From Rhodopseudomonas palustris (GTDB taxonomy: Bacteria; Pseudomonadota; Alphaproteobacteria; Rhizobiales; Xanthobacteraceae), in the NCBI RefSeq assembly GCF_003591005.1, contig NZ_QYYD01000004.1, positions 186,001-250,000 of the forward strand: a DNA stretch of 64,000 nucleotides, given 5' to 3'. Shown piece by piece: positions 59,535-64,000 of this stretch. The notes beneath the pieces were generated by a model that saw nothing but the letters and a program-made list of their open reading frames with translations, had not been told where the DNA came from and did no database searches. The first letter of the stretch is position 1. Each line of letters opens with the position of its first letter. The translations under genes and the position numbers were made by a program.

Positions 59535-60119
59535 ATGAGCCGTCCCCAAGCCACGAGTTCGACCGCCACGCCGTCGGCCTGGCTCAAGCGCTATTACTAT
59601 GTACGAGCCGCATTTTCCCTGATCTGGGTCGCGCTCGCTTTCACGATCGCTCGCCAGGCCCCACACCTCGCCGCCGTCATGCTGATCGTGTATCCGGCGT
59701 GGGATGCTGCGGCGAACTACGCCGATGCGGCGCGTAATGGCGGTCTGCTGGCCAATCCCAGCCAGGCGCTCAATCTCGGCGTCAGCGTCCTGACCGCGCT
59801 GGCCGCCGCCGTCGCGCTCAATTCCGGCATGAACGCCGTGCTGGCCGTTTACGGCGGCTGGGCGGTCCTGGCGGGCGTGCTGCAACTCGCCACCGGTGTG
59901 CGGCGCTGGACTAGCGGCGGACAGTGGCCGATGATCCTCAGCGGCGCGCAGTCGGCGCTCGCCGGCGCTTTCTTCATTCATGCGGCGAGCGGCGACAAGC
60001 TGCCGAGCATCGTCGACATCGCGCCCTACGCCGCGTTCGGCGCGTTCTACTTCCTGGTCGCCGCGGTCTGGCTGAGCGTGAAGGACCTCCGGCGCCGGAC
60101 CATCGACGTCGGCGCGTAG
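59535..60119 (+). CDS. DUF308-like membrane protein under TetR control
   Basis: 194 residues with six hydrophobic segments: YYYVRAAFSLIWVALAFTIA, LAAVMLIVYPAWDAAANYAD, LGVSVLTALAAAVALNSGMN, AVLAVYGGWAVLAGVLQLAT, QSALAGAFFIHAAS, AAFGAFYFLVAAVWLSVKDL. Layout like HdeD/DUF308 or small DoxX-like proteins; RBS AGGAGCATCGAC. Function unknown; induction by a small molecule is likely given the operators. Confidence 0.75.
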   Translation: MSRPQATSSTATPSAWLKRYYYVRAAFSLIWVALAFTIARQAPHLAAVMLIVYPAWDAAANYADAARNGGLLANPSQALNLGVSVLTALAAAVALNSGMNAVLAVYGGWAVLAGVLQLATGVRRWTSGGQWPMILSGAQSALAGAFFIHAASGDKLPSIVDIAPYAAFGAFYFLVAAVWLSVKDLRRRTIDVGA

Positions 60120-60244
60120 AGCGGAGCTCCGGTCGCCACGTCCGACTTGCGATGCACACACTTCCTTGTGACCGAACCGAACAGCGGCCAGCTCTACCTT
60201 ATGTGTCTGACCGCAAATTCGATCCGCGAGATGAGGCCTGCAAC

Positions 60245-60369
60245 GTTGTCACTGCGGGGAGCATCCGGATCGGTGCTTGGCGTCGTCCGCGTACAGGCTC
60301 CGCGACGAAGCAACCCAGCAAGGGCATCAATTGCGGCCAATGGATTGCTTCGCTTCGCTCGCAATGACG
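60245..60369. repeat. Interrupted class-B repeat
   Basis: The left arm GTCACTGCGGGGAGC (60246-60260) is separated by about 37 foreign bases from GACGAAGCAACCCAGC. The right arm is intact: ATGGATTGCTTCGCTTCGCT CGCAATGACG. Lies just before the hydrolase gene. Confidence 0.7.
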
Positions 60370-60391
60370 CTTGAGACATCAGGAGAACCCA

Positions 60392-61180
60392 ATGACGGTT
60401 GATCGGCGTGTCGTAACCTCATCGCTGCTGGCCGTCGCCGCATCGGCCGTGCTGGGCGGCGCGCGCGCCGCGGGGGCGGCGGAGAATCCGGCTGTTGCCG
60501 CCACCGGGGCCCGCAACGTCGTGCTCGTGCACGGCCTGTTCGCGGACGGCTCGTCGTGGTCCGAGGTGATCCCGCGTCTGCAGGCACGCGGCCTGAACGT
60601 CACCTCGGTGCAGAACCCGCTGACGAGCCTTCCGGATGCGGTGGCCGCGTGCGAGCGCGTGCTCGCACGGCAGGATGGCCCGACCGTGCTGGCCGGGCAT
60701 TCGTTCTCCGGCATGATCGTCTCCGAAGCCGGCGTGCATCCGAATGTGTCGGCGCTGGTCTACGTCGCCGCGCGCGCGCCCGACGCCGGCGAGGATTACA
60801 CCGCGCTCGCCAAGACCTATCCGGCCGCGCCGGCGTCGGCCGGAATCGTGTTCGACGGCGATGAAGGCCGCTTGACCGAGGAGGCCTTCCTGCGCGACTT
60901 CGCACCGGACCTGCCGCGGGACAAGGCCAGGGCGCTGTACGCCGTGCAATGGCCTTTTCACAAGGCGCTGCTGGCGGGCAAAACGGCCCACGCAGCGTGG
61001 CGCGACAAGCCGAGCTACTACGCGATCTCGAGGGACGACCGGGTCATCGACCCGGACCTGCAGCGCTTCATGGCCAAGCGCATGAACGCCACCGCGATCG
61101 AACTGGCCGCCAGCCACGTCTCGCTGCTGAGCCATCCGCAGGAGATCAGCGAGTTGATCATCAAGGCGGCGGGCGGGTGA
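60392..61180 (+). CDS. Exported alpha/beta hydrolase
   Basis: 262 residues. A signal sequence with twin Arg (MTVDRRVVTSSLLAVAASAV) suggests Tat or Sec export. Hydrolase fold: VVLVHGLFADGSSWSEVIPR, nucleophile Ser in LAGHSFSGMIVSEAG, later Asp in YYAISRDDRVIDPDLQR and His in AASHVSLLSHPQEI. Similar to plant-esterase/EstC-like or salicylate-esterase-like bacterial proteins. Substrate unknown. Start chosen at the second in-frame ATG, which has AGGAG. Confidence 0.87.
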   Translation: MTVDRRVVTSSLLAVAASAVLGGARAAGAAENPAVAATGARNVVLVHGLFADGSSWSEVIPRLQARGLNVTSVQNPLTSLPDAVAACERVLARQDGPTVLAGHSFSGMIVSEAGVHPNVSALVYVAARAPDAGEDYTALAKTYPAAPASAGIVFDGDEGRLTEEAFLRDFAPDLPRDKARALYAVQWPFHKALLAGKTAHAAWRDKPSYYAISRDDRVIDPDLQRFMAKRMNATAIELAASHVSLLSHPQEISELIIKAAGG

Positions 61181-61217
61181 GCAATTTGTCGATGGCTTGC
61201 TATTAGCTCACTGCCCG

Positions 61218-61403
61218 CGTCGCCCTCACCCCACCCCTCTCCCGCAAGCGGGAGAGGGAGCCGGCCGCGGATGCGGCGAGACTGCGGATGAACTCAGTTG
61301 CAGATGTCATTGCTGCCGATGGTCGGAGTAGGCCGCTCCCCCAAGCCCCGCCGGCAGCGCGCCCCCTCTCCGCTTGCGGGAGAGGGTTGGGGTGAGGGCG
61401 ACG
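61218..61403. repeat. Class-D inverted-repeat element
   Basis: GTCGCCCTCACCCCACCCCT CTCCCGCAAGCGGGAGAGGG at the left, and CCCTCTCCGCTTGCGGGAGA GGGTTGGGGTGAGGGCGACG at the right: long terminal inverted repeats around about 100 unrelated bases. Fills the gap between convergent genes. Confidence 0.88.
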
Positions 61404-61423
61404 CAGGCACTAAGTTGTTGTGA

Positions 61424-62392
61424 CTAGTTCGCCTGCAGCGCGTGCACCGAGAACAGCCCGTCATCGTCCATCCAGCTCTGCTGCAGCGACCACCCGGCCT
61501 GTTCGGCCAGATCGCGGAAGCGGGGAAGGCTGTATTTGTAGCTGTTCTCGGTGTGGATGCTCTCGCCGGCCGTGAAGGTGAAGCGTTCGCCGAGGATGCG
61601 GACGGTCTGATCGCGCTGGCTGACCAGATGCATCTCGATGCGGTGCTGATCACGGTTGTAGACCGCGCGATGCTTGAACGCGCGCAGGTCGATATCGCCG
61701 CCGAGCTCGCGGTTGATCCGCGCCAGCAGATTGAGGTTGAACTCGGCGGTGACGCCGGCGGCGTCGTCATAGGCCGGCACCAGCAGCCTCTCGTCCTTCT
61801 CCAGATCGACGCCGACGATCAGCCGCGCGCCTTCGCCAAGGATGTCGCGGAAGGTGCGTAGGAGCTCCGCAGCTTCATGCGGTTCGAAATTGCCAAGGGT
61901 CGAGCCGGGGAAGAATCCGACCTTGGGCCGATCCCGCACCGCCTCCGGCAGCGCAAACGGCGCGGTGAAATCCGCCGCCACCGGATACACCGCCAGCTCG
62001 GGAAAATCCGCGCACAGCTCTTCGGCCTGCGCGGCGATGAAGTCGCCGGAAATATCCACCGGCACATAGGCGGCGATGTCGCGCGCCTCCAGCAGCAGGC
62101 GGATCTTGGTGGTGGCGCCGGCGCCGAATTCGACCAGCGCGGCGTCCGGCGGGATCAGCGCGGCGATTTCGCCGGCGCGGGCGCGCAGGATGCCGAGCTC
62201 GGTGCGGGTCGGATAGTATTCGGGCAGCTTGGTGATGCCGACGAACAGCTCGGAGCCGAGGTCGTCATAGAAATATTTCGGCGGCAGCGTTTTGCGCGGT
62301 TGCGACAGGCCTTCGAGGATGTCGGTCGCGAAGTTCTGCGTCTGCGGATCGAGCTGATGCACGCGATTGCGCACGTCGACGTGCATGTTCAT
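61424..62392 (-). CDS. egtD: Histidine N-alpha-methyltransferase EgtD
   Basis: 322 residues. SAM-dependent trimethylation of histidine to hercynine, step one of ergothioneine synthesis. LPPKYFYDDLGSELFVGITK, LPEYYPTRTELGIL, SAM loop VEFGAGATTKIRLLLEA, VGFFPGSTLGNFEPHEAAEL, GVDLEKDERLLVPAYDDAAG VTAEFNLNLL. ATG 62392 begins the homologous part. Downstream partner of egtB, 46 bases apart; one operon. Confidence 0.94.
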   Translation of the reverse strand: MNMHVDVRNRVHQLDPQTQNFATDILEGLSQPRKTLPPKYFYDDLGSELFVGITKLPEYYPTRTELGILRARAGEIAALIPPDAALVEFGAGATTKIRLLLEARDIAAYVPVDISGDFIAAQAEELCADFPELAVYPVAADFTAPFALPEAVRDRPKVGFFPGSTLGNFEPHEAAELLRTFRDILGEGARLIVGVDLEKDERLLVPAYDDAAGVTAEFNLNLLARINRELGGDIDLRAFKHRAVYNRDQHRIEMHLVSQRDQTVRILGERFTFTAGESIHTENSYKYSLPRFRDLAEQAGWSLQQSWMDDDGLFSVHALQAN

Positions 62393-62438
62393 GGGCGGTC
62401 TCCCGGATGCGCGCGCGGGGCGCGTCGTACGTTGGACT

Positions 62439-63692
62439 TCAGACGTCGTAGTCGGCAAGCCGCAGTCCGGTGAACTGCCAGCGATGATGCGGATAGAAGA
62501 AGTTGCGATAGGTCAGGCGGCTGTGGCCCTGCGGCGTGACGCAGGACGAGCCGCGCAGCACCAGCTGATTGACCATGAACTTGCCGTTGTACTCGCCGAG
62601 CGCGCCCTCGATCGCCTTGTAGCCGGGGTAGGGCGAATAGGAGCTGCGGGTCCACTGCCAGACAATCCCGAACGCGTCCGCGAGCTCGCCGGCCCGCGCG
62701 GCGACTTCCCATTCTGTTTCGGTCGGCAGATGCTTGCCGCTCCAGCGGGCGAAGGCGTCGGCCTCGTAATAGCTGACGTGACAGACCGCCGCGTCTGGAT
62801 CGATGCTCTGCAGGCCGCCGAGCGTCATGATCCGCCACTCGCCGTCCACCTGCCGCCAATGGCCGGGCGCTTCCCAGCCCTCGCGCTCGGCGCAGGCGAA
62901 GCCGTCCATCAGCCACAGCGTCGGCGTGCGGTAGCCGCCGTCCGCCATGAAAGCGAGCCATTCGGCATTGGTGACGAGATCGCGCGCCAGCGTTACCGGC
63001 CCGACCAGCGCGCGGTGCGCCGGCTTCTCGTTGTCGAAATGGAAGCTGTCGGCGGCGTGGCCGATCGCGTGGATGCCCTCGGGCAGATGCACCAGAGCGT
63101 CGGCGCTGCGGGCGGCGGCCGGCAGGCGCCATGCCGGATCGTAGGCCGGCGGGATCGGGTTCTGGGCGAAAGCGTGCAGGATGTCGGTCAGCAGCAGCTC
63201 CTGGTGCTGCTGCTCGTGGTTCAGCCCGACCTCGACCAGCGGCGCGAGCTGCCGCAGCTTGGCCTCGTCGGCCTCGGCAAACAGGGCGAGCATCGCGTCG
63301 TCGACATAGCGCCGATAGGCGGCGACATCCTCGATGCCCGGCCGCGTCAGCAGCCCGCGCGCCGCCCGCGTATGCCGCGGCCCGGCCGAAACGTAATAGG
63401 AATTGAACAGATAGGCGTAATCCGGGTGGAAGACCTGGTAGCCGGGCTGGTGCGGCCCGAGCAGAAACTGCTCGAAGAACCACGTCGTATGTGCGCGGTG
63501 CCATTTTGCCGGGCTGGCATCCGGCATCGACTGCACCACCTGATCCTCGGCGCTGAGCGGCGCGGCGCGGCGTTCGGTCTCGTCCCGCACCGTCCGATAG
63601 GCGTCGGCCAGATGGGCAGCCAAAACACGGGGAGTCGCGGTCGGTTCAGCAGATACGGCTACAGATATAGCGGCGGAGGACAGATTCGACAC
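62439..63692 (-). CDS. egtB: Hercynine sulfoxide synthase-like EgtB
   Basis: 417 residues. Non-heme iron enzyme joining hercynine to a thiol with O2. The N-terminal DinB-like part binds iron: KWHRAHTTWFFEQFLLGPHQ and GLNHEQQHQELLLTDILHAF (HxxxHQE). The C-terminal FGE-sulfatase domain has VTNAEWLAFMADGGYRTPTL, AVCHVSYYEADAFARWSGKH, LPTETEWEVAARAGE, and RGSSCVTPQGHSRLTYRNFF. No egtA, egtC or egtE in the window, so which thiol donor and lyase are used cannot be told. Confidence 0.94.
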   Translation of the reverse strand: MSNLSSAAISVAVSAEPTATPRVLAAHLADAYRTVRDETERRAAPLSAEDQVVQSMPDASPAKWHRAHTTWFFEQFLLGPHQPGYQVFHPDYAYLFNSYYVSAGPRHTRAARGLLTRPGIEDVAAYRRYVDDAMLALFAEADEAKLRQLAPLVEVGLNHEQQHQELLLTDILHAFAQNPIPPAYDPAWRLPAAARSADALVHLPEGIHAIGHAADSFHFDNEKPAHRALVGPVTLARDLVTNAEWLAFMADGGYRTPTLWLMDGFACAEREGWEAPGHWRQVDGEWRIMTLGGLQSIDPDAAVCHVSYYEADAFARWSGKHLPTETEWEVAARAGELADAFGIVWQWTRSSYSPYPGYKAIEGALGEYNGKFMVNQLVLRGSSCVTPQGHSRLTYRNFFYPHHRWQFTGLRLADYDV

Positions 63693-63982
63693 GAGCGACT
63701 CCGGTTTGGGAGAAAACGCTGCTTCCGGGAAGCGGTTCCGAGACTCGCCAAATAGGTGTTCGCCGCGCGATTGGAAGGCGGTCGCGGCGAGGTCGTCGGT
63801 ACCCTGGCAACCTCGGCGGCCGCTCGGCGCGGGCCCGGCGATCCCGGAATGTTGAGGGAAATCAGGCGCTCCGCAGCGCTGACTGGCATTTTACTTGGGC
63901 TGCGAACGGTTTTCGCGATACATATATGACCGACTGATCCGGCCGCTGGTGGTCAGCCGGCCGCGCCGCAAAGGGACTCGCC

Positions 63983-64000
63983 ATGAGCATCGAGCAATTC
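63983..64000 (+). CDS. Start of a gene cut by the window edge
   Basis: ATG AGC ATC GAG CAA TTC runs into the right edge after AAAGGGACTCGCC, a possible RBS at seven bases. Six codons only; cannot be identified. The 290 bases between egtB and here should hold both promoters; no clear box seen. Confidence 0.4.

Noticed and set aside
63852-63865. TTGAGGGAAATCAG as an FNR box before egtB
   Set aside because: Two mismatches at key positions and 160 bases from the gene; too weak.

Overview
The window is high-GC, gene-dense chromosomal DNA of an alphaproteobacterium. Several things point to the Bradyrhizobiaceae/Nitrobacteraceae, most likely Rhodopseudomonas: the neighbourhood recA / alaS / icd, a GAAC-N7-GAAC SOS box at recA, a CtrA-type and an FNR/FixK-type site, the ATPase-inhibitor gene (DUF1476) beside purC, the purC-purS-purQ-purL group with bolA, and many palindromic intergenic repeats. 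No rRNA or tRNA gene, CRISPR array, prophage or intact insertion sequence was found. Names and functions are read from motifs and general family knowledge; no database search was run.

Region by region. 1-8.7 kb: the end of a Tim44-like gene, a glutathione S-transferase, a GFA-type zinc enzyme, small secreted proteins, a three-gene toxin-antitoxin operon, class I fumarase, a DUF3616 protein, an Ig-like protein and a YciB/IspZ-like membrane protein. 8.8-10.5 kb: a histone-H1-like lysine-rich protein next to a SET-domain lysine methyltransferase that carries a similar tail. 10.7-22.1 kb: regulators (XRE, Crp/Fnr, single-domain response regulator, PilZ), an FrnE-like DsbA oxidoreductase, a CelD-type acetyltransferase, an orthocaspase, an HdeA-like protein, a thioesterase and several very small proteins. 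22.2-31.3 kb: recA, then gcvPHT on the opposite strand behind a tandem glycine riboswitch, then alaS. 31-40.7 kb: an acetyltransferase, an AI-2E-type permease with an extra C-terminal domain, a CPA2 antiporter, a YnfA protein, NADP-isocitrate dehydrogenase, a TrmJ-like methyltransferase fused to a DUF559 domain, and a GreA/GreB relative.

40.7-45.3 kb is the most accessory part. A diverged 200-bp direct repeat flanks a small secreted-protein gene. It is followed by a PEP-mutase-family enzyme, a Fic gene with an unusual fused antitoxin and a toxin relic, and an HTH protein. 45-57.7 kb holds the purine cluster (purC, purS, a coiled-coil gene, purQ, and later purL), interrupted by a DUF2256-photolyase pair, a small membrane protein, a thioesterase and trpB2. 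An acyltransferase, a DUF427 protein and bolA follow. 57.7-64 kb holds an HNH-type protein behind a CtrA-like box, a TetR regulator with two matching operators and its likely target, an alpha/beta hydrolase, and the ergothioneine genes egtB and egtD.

The strongest unusual signals are these. (1) The Fic module: an XRE HTH domain of HigA type is fused to a VbhA-like antitoxin domain, overlaps fic, and sits downstream of a 37-codon HigB remnant and an operator-like palindrome. (2) The SET methyltransferase / histone-like protein pair. (3) The TrmJ-DUF559 fusion. (4) At least four classes of nested palindromic repeats occupying most long intergenic gaps.
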